Shown: piece after piece, positions 8,198-18,592 of the stretch
How the letters are laid out: each line of letters opens with the position of its first letter
Position numbering within the stretch: the stretch's first letter is position 1
Assembly (NCBI RefSeq): GCF_004912165.1
Contig: NZ_STGV01000002.1
Span: 310,001-374,000 of the forward strand
DNA from: Peteryoungia ipomoeae
Lineage (GTDB): Bacteria; Pseudomonadota; Alphaproteobacteria; Rhizobiales; Rhizobiaceae
Direction of reading: 5' to 3'
Length of the DNA stretch: 64,000 bases
Program-made: the position numbers and the translations under genes
Notes under the pieces: model-generated
What the model saw: the letters and a program-made list of their open reading frames with translations, nothing else
The model's database searches: none
Told to the model about the DNA's origin: nothing

Positions 8198-9394
8198 ATG
8201 AACACGACAAATCCACTTGAAGTCCTGCAGGCCCTGGTGCGCTGCCCCTCCGTTACGCCCGCCGAAGGCGGCGCGCTCAGCCTGCTCGAATCGCTGCTTG
8301 CGCCGCTCGGCTTTACCGTCGAGCGGATGACGGCGCGGGATGACAATACGCCTGACATCGAGAACCTCTACGCACGCGCAGGGACCACTGGGCCGCATTT
8401 GATGTTTGCCGGTCACAGCGACGTCGTGCCTGTCGGCGACGAGGCCGCCTGGAGCCTGGGGGCGTTTTCCGGCGAGGTGAAGGACGGCATGATGTATGGC
8501 CGGGGCGCGGTCGACATGAAGGGTGGCATCGCCTGCTTCATTTCCGCCTATGCCCGGCTTCTAGAGGCCGGCAAGGTTCCTTCCGGCTCAGTATCCCTGC
8601 TGATCACCGGCGACGAGGAAGGTCCGGCGGTCAACGGGACCGTAAAGCTCCTGGATTGGGCAGCGTCACGCGGCGAACGCTGGGATGCCTGCCTGGTCGG
8701 CGAACCCACCAACCCGGATTTGATCGGCGACATGATCAAGATCGGCCGGCGTGGCTCTGTTTCAGCAACCGTGACCGTCAAGGGCGTGCAGGGACACGCG
8801 GCCTATCCGCATCTGGCCGACAATCCCGTGCGTGCCGCCCTCGCCATGGCGACGGCCCTGATGACGCCGCCTTTCGACGAGGGGTCGAAAGACTTTCAGC
8901 CCTCGAACCTTGAGGTGACGAGCTTCGATGTCGGCAATCCGGCAACAAATGTCATCCCGTCGTCTGCGAGCTTCAAGTTCAATATCCGGTTCAACGACCA
9001 CTGGGGTGCAGACAGCGTGAAGGCCGAGATCCTCCGCCGGCTCGCGGCTTCGGCGGCCGATCCTGCCCTTCGGCCGGGTCGGGATGCCATTGGATATGAC
9101 GTGGTCTGGTCGGAGCGACCAAGCCACGTATTCCTGACGCGCGACAATGCGCTGATCGCTTCGCTGACGCGCGCCGTTGAGACGGTCACTGGCCGCGTGC
9201 CGAAACTGTCGACGACCGGCGGCACGTCGGATGCCCGCTTCATCAAGGATTATTGCCCGGTGGTGGAATTCGGGCTTGTTGGCCAGACCATGCACATGGT
9301 CGATGAGCGTGTGGCCATCTCTGATCTCGAGACGCTGACTGAGATCTACCAGACCTTCATCGAGCAGTGGTTCGCCAATGCCGTCGCTGCGTGA
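8198..9394 (+). CDS. dapE: succinyl-diaminopimelate desuccinylase
   Basis: Di-zinc M20 peptidase-family enzyme that releases succinate from N-succinyl-LL-diaminopimelate. FAGHSDVVPVGD (about residue 67), YGRGAVDMKGG (about 100) and the acidic TGDEEGPA (about 135) supply zinc ligands and the catalytic glutamate. The dimer-domain sequence VQGHAAYPHLADNP and the C-terminal GGTSDARFI are also present. The start at 8198 (MNTTNPLEVLQAL) gives 398 residues, the usual size; the frame is open further upstream without family similarity. Its 3' end overlaps the next gene by 17 bp. Confidence 0.96.
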   Translation: MNTTNPLEVLQALVRCPSVTPAEGGALSLLESLLAPLGFTVERMTARDDNTPDIENLYARAGTTGPHLMFAGHSDVVPVGDEAAWSLGAFSGEVKDGMMYGRGAVDMKGGIACFISAYARLLEAGKVPSGSVSLLITGDEEGPAVNGTVKLLDWAASRGERWDACLVGEPTNPDLIGDMIKIGRRGSVSATVTVKGVQGHAAYPHLADNPVRAALAMATALMTPPFDEGSKDFQPSNLEVTSFDVGNPATNVIPSSASFKFNIRFNDHWGADSVKAEILRRLAASAADPALRPGRDAIGYDVVWSERPSHVFLTRDNALIASLTRAVETVTGRVPKLSTTGGTSDARFIKDYCPVVEFGLVGQTMHMVDERVAISDLETLTEIYQTFIEQWFANAVAA

Positions 9395-9974
9395 GGTCGA
9401 GATCTACCTCAAGGGCCTCTGGCTGCTGTTCCGGCAGCAGCCGGCAGGGCTCGCTTTCCTGGACCTGTCCGACCGGGGCGCCCTGCGCTCCTTCTGGTCG
9501 GCGCTTTGGTCCCTGCCGGCCATCCTGGTTTCCTTTGCCTGGTGGCGGCTCCTCTATCTGCAGGAACTTGCCCCCTCGCAGAGCGTCGGCGGCCTGTTCT
9601 TCTTCCGCCTCGCGCTCGTCGAAGCGACCAACTGGATCGTGCCGCTCGTTCTGGTCGGGCTTGTTTGCTGGGTGATCGGCCTCGGTGACAAGTTTTCTTC
9701 AATCGTCGTCGTGGTCAATTGGCTCGCGCTGCCGATTTCCTACGCCTATGGCACATTGATCCTGATGCTGATGCTGGTGCCGTCGGCGGCCGGCTTCGTG
9801 ACGCTTCTGTGGTTTGTTCTGACCATCCTGCTGATCACCACGCTTTTCCGTGTCTTGCGGATGGTGGTCGGCGACCAGGTGCTGACGCTGTCAGCATTGA
9901 TCCTGGTGCTGCTCGTGCCGTCGATGATCCTATCGGAATGGCTGCAAGCCTATCTGGGCATTCTGCCGGGCTGA
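9378..9974 (+). CDS. integral membrane protein of unknown function downstream of dapE
   Basis: A 198-residue protein with about five hydrophobic segments and few charged residues after the N-terminal amphipathic stretch (MPSLREVEIYLKGLWLLF). The pattern resembles small YIP1/transporter-like membrane proteins that I recall next to dapE in rhizobia. The start codon lies inside the end of dapE (17-bp overlap), which implies translational coupling. No catalytic motif is visible and no function is claimed. Confidence 0.78.
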   Translation: MPSLREVEIYLKGLWLLFRQQPAGLAFLDLSDRGALRSFWSALWSLPAILVSFAWWRLLYLQELAPSQSVGGLFFFRLALVEATNWIVPLVLVGLVCWVIGLGDKFSSIVVVVNWLALPISYAYGTLILMLMLVPSAAGFVTLLWFVLTILLITTLFRVLRMVVGDQVLTLSALILVLLVPSMILSEWLQAYLGILPG

Positions 9975-10013
9975 CGATCTCCACGACCTTCAACGCCTTC
10001 TCCGCGCATTCGC

Positions 10014-10781
10014 CTAGGGCTGGCGCTCGGGATCGCCGGGGTAATCGACCTGCAGGAAGAACAGTCCCTCCGGCGGGGCGACGGGACCGCAGGCCGAGCG
10101 GTTGCGCGCTTCGAGGGCAGCCCGCACGTCGGCAGGTGTCATCTTGCCCTCGCCGGCGAGTTTCAAGGTGCCAGCGAAGGAGCGGATCTGATTGTGCAGA
10201 AAGCTCTGGGCAGAGGCGCGGATCTCGATGAGATCGCCGGTGCGGCTCACATCCAGCCGGTCAAGCGTCCGCACGGGATTCTTCGCCTGGCAATGGACGG
10301 AGCGAAAGGTGGTGAAGTCGTGATGGCCGACGAGCTCTTGTGCCGCTGCGTGCATGGCCTCATGATCGAGGAGCTTCGGCACCCACCATGCACGTTTCGC
10401 CTCCAGCGCCAGGCGTGCCGGACGAGTCATGATGCGGTAGAGATAGTGCCGTCGCAGCGCGGAAAACCGGGCATCGAAGGTCTCGTCCACCGCCTGCACC
10501 TCAAGGACCGATACCGCCTCGTTGGCCATTGCCAGGTGAGCGTTCAGGGCGTTGCGCAACTTGTGCGGTTCCCAGGCGCGTTCGAGGTCGGCATGAATGA
10601 CCTGCCCCATCGCATGCACGCCGGAATCGGTGCGACCGGCGCCACGTATAGAGATGGTCTTGCCCGTCAGCGCCAGGATCGACTGCTCCAGCGCGGACTG
10701 GACGGAATGGCCGTTTTCCTGCCTTTGCCATCCGACATAGGCCGAGCCATCATATTCGACGGTCATCCGGAAGCGGGGCAT
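10014..10781 (-). CDS. truA: tRNA pseudouridine(38-40) synthase
   Basis: Converts uridines 38-40 of the tRNA anticodon stem-loop to pseudouridine. The catalytic aspartate lies in [14 protein letters not shown] near residue 52, and [14 protein letters not shown] at the N-terminus is a family signature. [13 protein letters not shown] near residue 205 is the second conserved block. The 255 residues match the family. Its ATG overlaps the fmt stop codon by one base (TGATG), so the two are translationally coupled. Confidence 0.96.
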   Translation of the reverse strand: MPRFRMTVEYDGSAYVGWQRQENGHSVQSALEQSILALTGKTISIRGAGRTDSGVHAMGQVIHADLERAWEPHKLRNALNAHLAMANEAVSVLEVQAVDETFDARFSALRRHYLYRIMTRPARLALEAKRAWWVPKLLDHEAMHAAAQELVGHHDFTTFRSVHCQAKNPVRTLDRLDVSRTGDLIEIRASAQSFLHNQIRSFAGTLKLAGEGKMTPADVRAALEARNRSACGPVAPPEGLFFLQVDYPGDPERQP

Positions 10782-11725
10782 CAGGCGATCACCATGCCCT
10801 TGGCGACCGGTGTGCCACGCAGGAAATCTTCCGCGCCGAGCGCCTTTCCACCAGCTTTCTGCAGCCGCACAAGGCGGACCGATCCGGATGCGCAGGCAAT
10901 CGTCAACTGATCATCGAGGACCGTTCCGGCGGTCGCCTTTTCTCCCTCGGCCTCGTGAACATGCGAGGCAAGCAGCTTCACACGCTCCGGCTTGTCATGC
11001 AGCGAGAGTTCCATCCATGCGCCCGGAACGGGGCTAAGACCCCGGATGTGATTGTGGACCTCTATCGCGGGGCGATTGAAATCGACGCGGGTTTCGGCCT
11101 TATCGATCTTCGCAGCATAGAGAACGCCGACATCCGATTGCGCCGCAGTCTCAAGCACGCCCTGCTCAAGCTTGCCGATCGCTTCGACCATGGCGTCCGC
11201 ACCGACGGCGCTCAAGGCATCGTGCAGTTCGCCGGCCGTCATGTCAGGTCCGATCGCCACGCGGCGCGTGAGGGCCACCGGCCCGGTATCGAGGCCCTTG
11301 TCCATCTTCATGACCATCATGCCCGTCTCGGCATCGCCGGCCATGATGGCGCGCTGGATCGGTGCGGCGCCGCGCCAGCGTGGCAAGAGGGAGGCGTGGC
11401 CGTTATAGGCGCCCAGTCGCGTGCCATCGAGAATGGCCTGCGGCAAGAGCAGACCGTAAGCGACGACCACTGCGACATCGGCGTTCAGGCCGACGAAGGC
11501 CTCGACATCTGCGGGATCCCGAAAGTTGAGTGGGTGGCGCACCGGAATACCGAGTGCCTCGGCTGCCTGTTGCACCGGTGACTTCTGCAGATCAAGACCA
11601 CGACGCCCGCCGGGACGCGGCGGCTGGCTATAGACCGCGACAATCTCATGGCCGGCAGTGACCAGCGCCCTGAGGGTGGGAACCGAGAAATCCGGTGTGC
11701 CCATGAAGATGATGCGAAGTGCCAT
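10781..11725 (-). CDS. fmt: methionyl-tRNA formyltransferase
   Basis: Formylates initiator Met-tRNA using 10-formyl-tetrahydrofolate. [14 protein letters not shown] opens the N-terminal domain, and the active-site region reads [19 protein letters not shown]-terminal OB-like domain follows from about residue 205. The start at 11725 (MALRIIFMG) is chosen over an upstream in-frame start at 11779 because homology begins there and GGCGGG precedes it; the product is 314 residues. It lies 69 bp downstream of def, the enzyme that later removes the formyl group. Confidence 0.96.
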   Translation of the reverse strand: MALRIIFMGTPDFSVPTLRALVTAGHEIVAVYSQPPRPGGRRGLDLQKSPVQQAAEALGIPVRHPLNFRDPADVEAFVGLNADVAVVVAYGLLLPQAILDGTRLGAYNGHASLLPRWRGAAPIQRAIMAGDAETGMMVMKMDKGLDTGPVALTRRVAIGPDMTAGELHDALSAVGADAMVEAIGKLEQGVLETAAQSDVGVLYAAKIDKAETRVDFNRPAIEVHNHIRGLSPVPGAWMELSLHDKPERVKLLASHVHEAEGEKATAGTVLDDQLTIACASGSVRLVRLQKAGGKALGAEDFLRGTPVAKGMVIA

Positions 11726-11794
11726 GATCGTCCCGCCTTTTGAAGTCAGGGAGAAGCATCGGGCCGCTGAGCAGCCCATGCCAGCGCGTGTCTG

Positions 11795-12307
11795 TCAGAT
11801 CTTCTGGCGAGCGGCCTTGGTGAACCGCTTGATGACCATTTCCCGCTTCAGTCGAGAGATGTGATCGATGAACAGAACGCCGTTCAGATGGTCGATTTCG
11901 TGCTGCAGGCAGGTGGCCAGAATGCCATCGGCGTCTGTCACCTGTTCCTTGCCATGGCGATCGATTGACTTGACGCTGATCGACGCCGGTCGTTCGACCT
12001 CGGCATAATAGTCGGGGATCGACAGGCAGCCTTCTTCATAAACCGAGCGCTCATCCGAACTGGTGATGATTTCCGGATTGATGAAGACGAGCGGCTGACG
12101 GTCTTCGCCCTCCTTGGCCACATCGATGACCAGCAGGCGGCGGGGAACGCCGACCTGGATGGCGGCCAGGCCAATGCCCGGTGCTTCGTACATGGTTTCC
12201 AGCATGTCATCGACGAGCTGGTTCAATTCGGAATCGACACGCTCGACGGGCTGAGACACCTGTCTGAGCAGTGGATCCGGCAAAATGATAAGAGGCTTGA
12301 TGGTCAT
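11795..12307 (-). CDS. def: peptide deformylase
   Basis: Metal hydrolase that removes the formyl group from nascent proteins. All three motifs are intact: [10 protein letters not shown] near residue 43, EGCLSIP near 91 (metal-binding Cys) and HEIDHLNG near 135 (two metal-binding His and the catalytic Glu). Its 170 residues are typical. It leads the def-fmt-truA cluster, which is common in bacteria. Confidence 0.97.
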   Translation of the reverse strand: MTIKPLIILPDPLLRQVSQPVERVDSELNQLVDDMLETMYEAPGIGLAAIQVGVPRRLLVIDVAKEGEDRQPLVFINPEIITSSDERSVYEEGCLSIPDYYAEVERPASISVKSIDRHGKEQVTDADGILATCLQHEIDHLNGVLFIDHISRLKREMVIKRFTKAARQKI

Positions 12308-12376
12308 GGCCTCCCTTAGCGCAAGTTGGAAACGGAGGAAATGGAAAAACGCGTCCTCCGCATCTCCAGGCCTGCG

Positions 12377-13903
12377 TCAGGCGGCATAAAGGCGGGAGCT
12401 GCCGGAAGCCGGGGGCATGCGCGTCTCCGGCTCCGACCGCGTCTTGATGTGTCCCAGGAGCTCGACCAGCCGCGCGACTTCGGCCCGAAGCAGGCGCGTT
12501 TCCTCCGAGGTCTGCTCAACCATCTCGCTGTTCTCATGCGTCAGCGCATCGATCTGGCGCGTCGCATGGTTGATCTCGTGAAGGCCTTGCGCCTGATCTC
12601 GGGCTGCCACCGCGATGTCTGAAACGAAGGCATTGATCTCGTCGATCCGCGCGATGATATCCGTCAGCGCTTCACCGGTTCCCGTGACAAGATTGACACC
12701 TGCCTTGACCTGATCGGAGCTCTGCGAGATCAGCTGCTTGATTTCCTTGGCGGCATCGGCGCTGCGCTGTGCAAGCTGGCGTACTTCCTGCGCCACGACG
12801 GCAAAGCCCTTGCCGGCGTCGCCGGCACGCGCCGCCTCAACACCCGCATTGAGCGCCAAAAGATTGGTCTGGAAGGCGATCTCGTCAATGACGCCGATGA
12901 TCTTGAAAACCTCGCTTGACGACTTCTCGATGGCATCCATGGCCGAGACGGCCTGGGCGACGACGGATCCCGAGGAGCGTGCCCGGGTCTGCGTGTCGCG
13001 CACGGCATTCGAGGCCTGTTCCGCATTGCCCGCCGTTTGGCCGACGCTGACGGACAACTGCTGCAGCGCAGTGGAGCTTTCCTGCACGCCGCTTGCCTGG
13101 CGGGTGGTCCGCGCGGCCAGTTCGTCGGCGGCATGAGCGATCTTTTCCGTGCCCGCATGAATGCCCGCCGAGGCATGGCGCACGGCGCCGAAGGACATGT
13201 TCAGTCGATCGACGGTCTCGTTGTAGAAGTCAGCCATCTGGCGGAAATTCTCCGGCAGATCGGTCGACATGCGGGTCTCGAAATCGCCCCTTGCAAGGCA
13301 TTCCAGGCCTTTCCGAAGATGGTCCATGGCAATGACTTGATCGGCTTCGACACGCGCGCGCTCGGCCTCCAGATCCTCTCGGCGCTTCTCAAGCTCATCC
13401 AGATAGACGGAAATTGCATAGTCCATGTCGAGCATGGCGGCTTTCACTATGGCGCGCTGCCTTTCGGCTATGCGGGTGACATGCTGGCGACCAAAGGGAA
13501 ACGGCCAGGATTTGGCAAGCACGCCGGCGAGCAACTCCCCCACCAGCATCGAGTAGCCGCCGATATACCATCGCGGCTCAAGCCCTATGCGCGCATGCGT
13601 CTTGCCGACAGCGGTCACCCCCTTGATATAGCTCTCATCGAACTGGCCTTGCGCGACCTTGTCCCAATGACCGACCTGGGCTGACTTGGCGCCATTCATA
13701 TGGGTCTTGTCGCGGAAGAAGCGTGCAAGTGCCGGGGTGCTGGAAACCTTTGCATAGAACCTATCGAGAGCGCCGCCGATCAGCGATTGGATCGTTGGAC
13801 GAAGTTCGGCCAATGTCTCGCGTGTCTGATGATTGATTTCGAGAAACTCCAACCGCTCGGCGAGATCAGTGTTGTTCTTTTCGGTCATAGGGGTTGGTTT
13901 CAC
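12377..13903 (-). CDS. globin-coupled methyl-accepting chemotaxis protein (soluble aerotaxis sensor)
   Basis: Haem-based chemoreceptor of the HemAT/globin-coupled-sensor type. Residues about 15-180 form a sensor globin; the probable proximal haem histidine is in [18 protein letters not shown] (about residue 103). A coiled-coil linker (about 175-270) leads to the cytoplasmic signalling domain (about 270-480), whose hairpin tip reads [20 protein letters not shown]. No hydrophobic segment is present, so it should be cytoplasmic. The C-terminus lacks a clear CheR-tethering pentapeptide. The start is uncertain: GTG at 13903 or ATG at 13888, neither with a good ribosome site. Confidence 0.92.
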   Translation of the reverse strand: MKPTPMTEKNNTDLAERLEFLEINHQTRETLAELRPTIQSLIGGALDRFYAKVSSTPALARFFRDKTHMNGAKSAQVGHWDKVAQGQFDESYIKGVTAVGKTHARIGLEPRWYIGGYSMLVGELLAGVLAKSWPFPFGRQHVTRIAERQRAIVKAAMLDMDYAISVYLDELEKRREDLEAERARVEADQVIAMDHLRKGLECLARGDFETRMSTDLPENFRQMADFYNETVDRLNMSFGAVRHASAGIHAGTEKIAHAADELAARTTRQASGVQESSTALQQLSVSVGQTAGNAEQASNAVRDTQTRARSSGSVVAQAVSAMDAIEKSSSEVFKIIGVIDEIAFQTNLLALNAGVEAARAGDAGKGFAVVAQEVRQLAQRSADAAKEIKQLISQSSDQVKAGVNLVTGTGEALTDIIARIDEINAFVSDIAVAARDQAQGLHEINHATRQIDALTHENSEMVEQTSEETRLLRAEVARLVELLGHIKTRSEPETRMPPASGSSRLYAA

Positions 13904-14068
13904 TTACACGTTGTGATGATTTTCGTTCAATTTCGCACTGATTTCTAAACACTGAATAAACGATGATCGCTTTGCCGAGCAGATTTTGGATCTGCGGAAC
14001 GTCGACAGACCAAGGCCTTGTTCACTCTTTGATCTATTCTCGCACCGCGAATCTGGTAGAGTGTCCCG

Positions 14069-15277
14069 ATGAACATTCAAGATATCCCATCGCTCACCAT
14101 CGGCTCCGTCACATTCCCCTCAAGCATCGTGGCGAGTATCCTGGCGGCAATCATTCTCCTTCCGTTCATTCTGCTGGTGCTGAGCGCCATAGGCGGCGCA
14201 CGGCGCCGCGCGGCCATGATGGAGGAAGCCTTGCGCCGGGACGAAGCTGCAGAACTTCGGCTGGCCGAGTTGTTGAAGGCACAGGCGGAAATGCAGGGGA
14301 GACTTGCGACCATGGCGGAAGTTTTTGGCAGCCGACAGGCCGAACTCAATCAGTCCATTTCGCAACGTCTCGATGGAATGACACACAGGCTCGGCACCAC
14401 GATCACCGAGCAGACCAAATCGACGCATGACAATCTGAGAAGCCTGCAGGAGAGACTGGCGGTCATCGATGCGGCGCAGAACAACATCCAGTCGCTGGCG
14501 AAAGACGTGGTCGGGCTGCAGGCGATCCTATCCAACAAGCAGACGCGTGGCGCCTTCGGCCAATCGCGGATGGAAACCATCGTCGCCGATGGCCTGCCGA
14601 TGGGCGCCTACGAGTTTCAATCCACCCTGTCGAACGGCTCACGACCGGACTGCACGATCCGGATGCCCAATGCCTCGCCGCCGCTGGTGGTGGACGCAAA
14701 GTTTCCGCTGGAAGCGTGGAACGCCATTCGTGATACGGAAAACCCGGACCACAAGAAGGTCGCCCAGCAGCAGTTCCGACGCGATATGGATGTGCATGTC
14801 AGGGACATCTCGGAGAAATACTTGATCACTGGCGAAACGCAGGACATGGCCTTCCTGTTTGTGCCATCCGAATCCATTTTCGCGGAGATCCATGAAAACT
14901 TCGAGGACATCGTTCAAAAGGCACACAAGCGGCGGGTCGTGATTGTCTCGCCGTCGCTGCTGATGCTGTCTATCCAGGTCATTCAAGCCGTTCTCAAGGA
15001 CCAGCGCATGCGCGAACAGGCGCACCTCATCCAGGGCGAAGTGGTACGCCTCATGGAGGATCTCAGCCGGCTGGACGATAGAACCCGCAAGCTGCAGAGC
15101 CATTTTCTTGCCGCTCAAAAGGATGTGGAACAGATCCTCACCTCCTCGGACAAAATCACCAAGCGTGGACAAAAGATCGAGGCGATGGAATTTCAGCAAG
15201 CCAGTGACGATGGGTCTCACCGCCCGGTGGATCATCGAAACGGCACGCTCAAGCTGAGGGTTGTTGACGAAGACTAA
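14069..15277 (+). CDS. rmuC: DNA recombination protein RmuC
   Basis: Member of the RmuC family, which limits inversions between short inverted repeats in E. coli. The 402-residue protein starts with one membrane segment (about 18-42), continues with a long coiled coil (about 45-160) and ends with a PD-(D/E)XK nuclease-like core. PPLVVDAKFPLEAW holds the Asp and Lys of that core, and DMAFLFVPSE and VVIVSPSLLML are conserved blocks. It is divergent from the chemoreceptor gene; the 180-bp gap holds both promoters. Confidence 0.93.
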   Translation: MNIQDIPSLTIGSVTFPSSIVASILAAIILLPFILLVLSAIGGARRRAAMMEEALRRDEAAELRLAELLKAQAEMQGRLATMAEVFGSRQAELNQSISQRLDGMTHRLGTTITEQTKSTHDNLRSLQERLAVIDAAQNNIQSLAKDVVGLQAILSNKQTRGAFGQSRMETIVADGLPMGAYEFQSTLSNGSRPDCTIRMPNASPPLVVDAKFPLEAWNAIRDTENPDHKKVAQQQFRRDMDVHVRDISEKYLITGETQDMAFLFVPSESIFAEIHENFEDIVQKAHKRRVVIVSPSLLMLSIQVIQAVLKDQRMREQAHLIQGEVVRLMEDLSRLDDRTRKLQSHFLAAQKDVEQILTSSDKITKRGQKIEAMEFQQASDDGSHRPVDHRNGTLKLRVVDED

Positions 15278-15351
15278 AGGGCTGGTTCAATAAGCCGATC
15301 AAATCACGACCAGCGCCGGTGAAGGCGCGTCAAGCAGGGAAACAGCCGGCC

Positions 15352-16251
15352 ATGATCATTGTCTTTGGCTCCATCAACATGGATCTCGTTGCCACGACGC
15401 CCAGGCTTCCGAAGCCGGGCGAAACGGTGCCAGGTACCGGCTTTGCCACCGCAGCGGGTGGCAAGGGTGCCAATCAGGCGCTTGCAGCGCGGCGCGCCGG
15501 CGCTTCCGTGCGGATGATCGGCGCCGTTGGCAAGGACACGTTCGCAGCCCCTGCCCTGGCACTTCTTGACGAAGCCGGCACCGATCTCTCAGGCGTTGCC
15601 CATGTCGATGGTCCGACCGGCACGGCGCTTATCATGGTTGGTGGCGACGGCGAAAACATGATTGCTGTGGTGCCCGGCGCCAATGGCAGCGTGAATGCGG
15701 CTCAGGCGGAGGCTGCGATCTCAAATCTCAGTGCTGGCGACATTCTCATGCTTCAGCTGGAAGTGCCTGCAGAGGCCGTCAAGGCAGCGCTGATGGCCGC
15801 CAAACGGAAGGGCGTGCGCAGCCTTCTCAATACAGCGCCGCTGACCGGAGAGGCTGCCGAACTCTCAAGGCTTGCCGACATCATTGTCGCCAACGAGACG
15901 GAGTTTGAACTGCTTGCCGGACGAGAGGGGTTGGATGGCCCGACCCGCGAGGCATTGTTGCTTGAGATGCACCGGGAGACCGGACAGACCTTCGTGATCA
16001 CCCTTGGTGCGGAGGGTGTTATTGCAGCCGAGAGTGGCAAGCTTCACCGCACGCAGGGCCTGAAGATCGAACCCGTGGATACCGTGGGTGCGGGTGATAC
16101 CTTCTGCGGATATCTCGCGGCGGGGCTCGACGCCGGTCGGTCATTCGAAACGACGCTCCGGCAGGCTGCGGTTGCCGGTTCTCTCGCCTGCCTCACCGCT
16201 GGCGCACAGCCGTCCATTCCGATGGCAGCCGAGGTCGACAAACGGACCTGA
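15352..16251 (+). CDS. rbsK: ribokinase
   Basis: PfkB-family sugar kinase that phosphorylates D-ribose to ribose-5-phosphate. The N-terminal PfkB signature GGKGANQALAARRAGA lies near residue 38, and the C-terminal DTVGAGDTFCGYLAAG (catalytic Asp and anion hole) near 242. The start at 15352 (MIIVFGSINMDLV) gives 299 residues; a GTG at 15319 would add 11 residues without similarity. It converges on a nucleoside hydrolase gene, and the two could act in series: hydrolase releases ribose, kinase traps it. Confidence 0.93.
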   Translation: MIIVFGSINMDLVATTPRLPKPGETVPGTGFATAAGGKGANQALAARRAGASVRMIGAVGKDTFAAPALALLDEAGTDLSGVAHVDGPTGTALIMVGGDGENMIAVVPGANGSVNAAQAEAAISNLSAGDILMLQLEVPAEAVKAALMAAKRKGVRSLLNTAPLTGEAAELSRLADIIVANETEFELLAGREGLDGPTREALLLEMHRETGQTFVITLGAEGVIAAESGKLHRTQGLKIEPVDTVGAGDTFCGYLAAGLDAGRSFETTLRQAAVAGSLACLTAGAQPSIPMAAEVDKRT

Positions 16252-16417
16252 ATTTTACCGGAGCAAGCCTAGGTCGTGGCTTGGGCAGTGCATTCCGCAG
16301 CGTCCCGGACGGCTGCCTCCGAGCGCTCATACGCGATTTGGCAATCGGCGCCGCTCTTGCGACCGGCCTTTGGGGCAGGGTTTCGGCTTGGACCCTGCCG
16401 CCGAGCCGCTCGTGGCA

Positions 16418-17362
16418 TTACAGGCGCGCGAACCGCTCAGTCAGTAGCGCGAAGAAACCATCCGCATCGACATGGCGCATCACGGTCGCGTTTGCCTCGC
16501 GGCCTGACACGCGCCACCAGTCGACAACCGTCATGCCGACCGTCAACTCGGATTGAAGCTCAATCTCGACATTGCAATGGCGCCCCTGGAAAAGTTCGGG
16601 TTTCAGAAGGTAAGCAATGACTGTCGGATCATGCAGCGGGCCGCCGTCCGAACCGTATTTTTCCTCATCGAAGCGCTCGAAGAATTGCAGCCATTCAACC
16701 ATAGCCTGGGCAGGCTTCGAGCCGATTGCAGCGATCTTCGCCACGCGTGCCTTGGTCGTCAGAAGCTGATGGGTCACATCAAGCGGCATCATGGTCACGG
16801 GGACGCCCGAGCCGAGCACCACTGCGGCGGCTTCCGGATCGACATAGATATTAAACTCGGCGGCCGGTGTGATGTTGCCACCCTCGAAAAAGCCCCCGCC
16901 CATCATGACGATCTCACGGATTCGCGGTGCGATGTCCGGCGCCTTTTGCAGCGCAAGCGCCACATTGGTCTGCGGGCCGAGCGTGCAAAGCGTGACCGTG
17001 CCCTCCGCTTCCCGACGGAGTGTCTCGATGATGAAGTCAACGGCATGCTGCGCCTCAACCTTCATCGTCGGCTCCGGCAGCACGGCACCATCGAGACCAG
17101 TCTTGCCGTGGATGTATTCGGCAGTCACGAGACTGCGCTTCAACGGATGGGTGGCACCTTCGAATACCCGCCGCTCACCTTGCCCGCAGAGTTCGCAGAC
17201 AATACGCGCATTGCGGCTGGTGAAGCTCAGCGGCACATTGCCGGCGACCGTGGTGATACCAAGAACGTCAAGTTCATCCGGGCTGGCAAAGGCCAGCATA
17301 AGGGCTGCCGCATCGTCCTGGCCAGGGTCTGTGTCGATGATGATTTTGCGCGGGGCGTTCAT
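16418..17362 (-). CDS. inosine/uridine-preferring nucleoside hydrolase
   Basis: Calcium-dependent N-ribosyl hydrolase that splits nucleosides into base and ribose. The aspartate cluster IIIDTDPGQDDAAALMLA at the N-terminus binds calcium and ribose, and EFNIYVDPEAA and GGPLHDPTVIAYLL are further family blocks. The start at 17362 is preferred to the in-frame ATG two codons upstream (17368), because GAGGGA abuts that ATG but sits 6 bases before the second. The product is 314 residues. Nucleoside preference cannot be read from the sequence. Confidence 0.92.
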   Translation of the reverse strand: MNAPRKIIIDTDPGQDDAAALMLAFASPDELDVLGITTVAGNVPLSFTSRNARIVCELCGQGERRVFEGATHPLKRSLVTAEYIHGKTGLDGAVLPEPTMKVEAQHAVDFIIETLRREAEGTVTLCTLGPQTNVALALQKAPDIAPRIREIVMMGGGFFEGGNITPAAEFNIYVDPEAAAVVLGSGVPVTMMPLDVTHQLLTTKARVAKIAAIGSKPAQAMVEWLQFFERFDEEKYGSDGGPLHDPTVIAYLLKPELFQGRHCNVEIELQSELTVGMTVVDWWRVSGREANATVMRHVDADGFFALLTERFARL

Positions 17363-17560
17363 GGTCATTCCCTCATAATTATGGGGGAGCGATGCCGGGC
17401 AATTCCGGTCTTGTCAAGCAACATCAAGATGCCGGCACCGGACCTGCGCTTGAAGGATCCGGCCGAATTCGGAGCGGAAGCCGCGAAAAATTAACCTTTC
17501 GGGGGCAGACTCGATTCTGCGGCATGCCTGCCGCCTCTCCCTCATTCGTGGAGGCTCGGA

Positions 17561-17818
17561 ATGTTATTGAAAGAAGTTACTGCCCGCCTGACGCAATCCG
17601 AATTGGCCCATCTTGGGGCTGGTGAGGTGGGTTATATCCGCAAGATGAAGCTTGACGATGTTTCTCGCTGCTTCCCGGAAGCGCCAGAGATTGACCCCAA
17701 GCTGGATCTTTGGGCGCTGTTTGCCGCCGATGGCACGCCGATCCTGCTGACGGACAACCGATCCAGCACCTTTTTCAAGGCCGCTGAGGACGACCTGAAA
17801 ACAGTATCCCTGCACTGA
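17561..17818 (+). CDS. DUF1150 family protein
   Basis: An 85-residue cytoplasmic protein of the alphaproteobacterial DUF1150 family, recognised by GEVGYIRKM and the block DLWALFAADGTPILLTDNRSS. GGAGG precedes the ATG by 7 bases. Family members are often found beside a small heat-shock (Hsp20) gene; here it stands alone between divergent and convergent unrelated genes. The function is unknown. Confidence 0.85.
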   Translation: MLLKEVTARLTQSELAHLGAGEVGYIRKMKLDDVSRCFPEAPEIDPKLDLWALFAADGTPILLTDNRSSTFFKAAEDDLKTVSLH

Positions 17819-17885
17819 GATTTTTGACGCAATGAAAGCCTCGCCGGCGCATTTCGGCGGGCAGGCTGGCGATAGGCTATCGAGC

Positions 17886-18587
17886 CTACCGCGTTGTGAA
17901 GGTAAGATAGGCTGAGGAGCGACCTTCACGCCGAGCCTTTGCTTCATAGCGTGTGCCGGGCCAGCCCTCATAAGGTGTCAACCAGTCGGAAGCGTTGCGT
18001 GCTGTCCACTCAAAGCCACCGTGATTGCGGCAGTGCTGCAATGTCCAGTTCACATAAGTATCGATATCGGATGCGAAGCAGAAAGTGCCGCCTGGCTTCA
18101 ACACCTTGTGGATGCGCTGCAGGTTGACCTGGGAGACGAACCGGCGCTTCCAGTGCTTTTTTTTGGGCCAGGGGTCGGCATAGAGAAGATCAATCTGATC
18201 GATCTGACCTTGCGGCAACCAGTCCAGCAGTTGTGTGGCATCATCGTCATAGACGCGAATGTTGCGGAGCCCCTCGGCTTCAACAACCGCCAGCAGCTTT
18301 GCCATGGAATTGACGAAGGGTTCGACGCCGATGAAGCCCGTGGTGGGGTTGGTGCAGGCACGATGTACCAGATGCTCGCCACCGCCAAAGCCAATTTCCA
18401 GACGCACTCGATCAACAGGAAACGGAAACAGAGACTTCAGATCCTCCGGCGTCGGCGACGCCAGATCGACCTTAAGCTCAGGCAGGACGGTTTCCATGCG
18501 CTCGACCTGCTGCTCGCGCAGAGGCTTGCCTTTGCGTCGACCGAAGAATGCCTCGGTCGACCTTGTCCTGCGTTCCTGTTTCGTCAT
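17886..18587 (-). CDS. trmB: tRNA (guanine-N7-)-methyltransferase
   Basis: Methylates N7 of guanosine 46 in the tRNA variable loop using S-adenosylmethionine. The SAM-binding motif is [16 protein letters not shown] near residue 62, and the catalytic/substrate region is [15 protein letters not shown] near 135, typical of TrmB. It has 233 residues. It starts 5 bp after metK, which makes its methyl donor, so the two are very probably co-transcribed. Confidence 0.95.
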   Translation of the reverse strand: MTKQERRTRSTEAFFGRRKGKPLREQQVERMETVLPELKVDLASPTPEDLKSLFPFPVDRVRLEIGFGGGEHLVHRACTNPTTGFIGVEPFVNSMAKLLAVVEAEGLRNIRVYDDDATQLLDWLPQGQIDQIDLLYADPWPKKKHWKRRFVSQVNLQRIHKVLKPGGTFCFASDIDTYVNWTLQHCRNHGGFEWTARNASDWLTPYEGWPGTRYEAKARREGRSSAYLTFTTR

Positions 18588-18592
18588 TCAGC

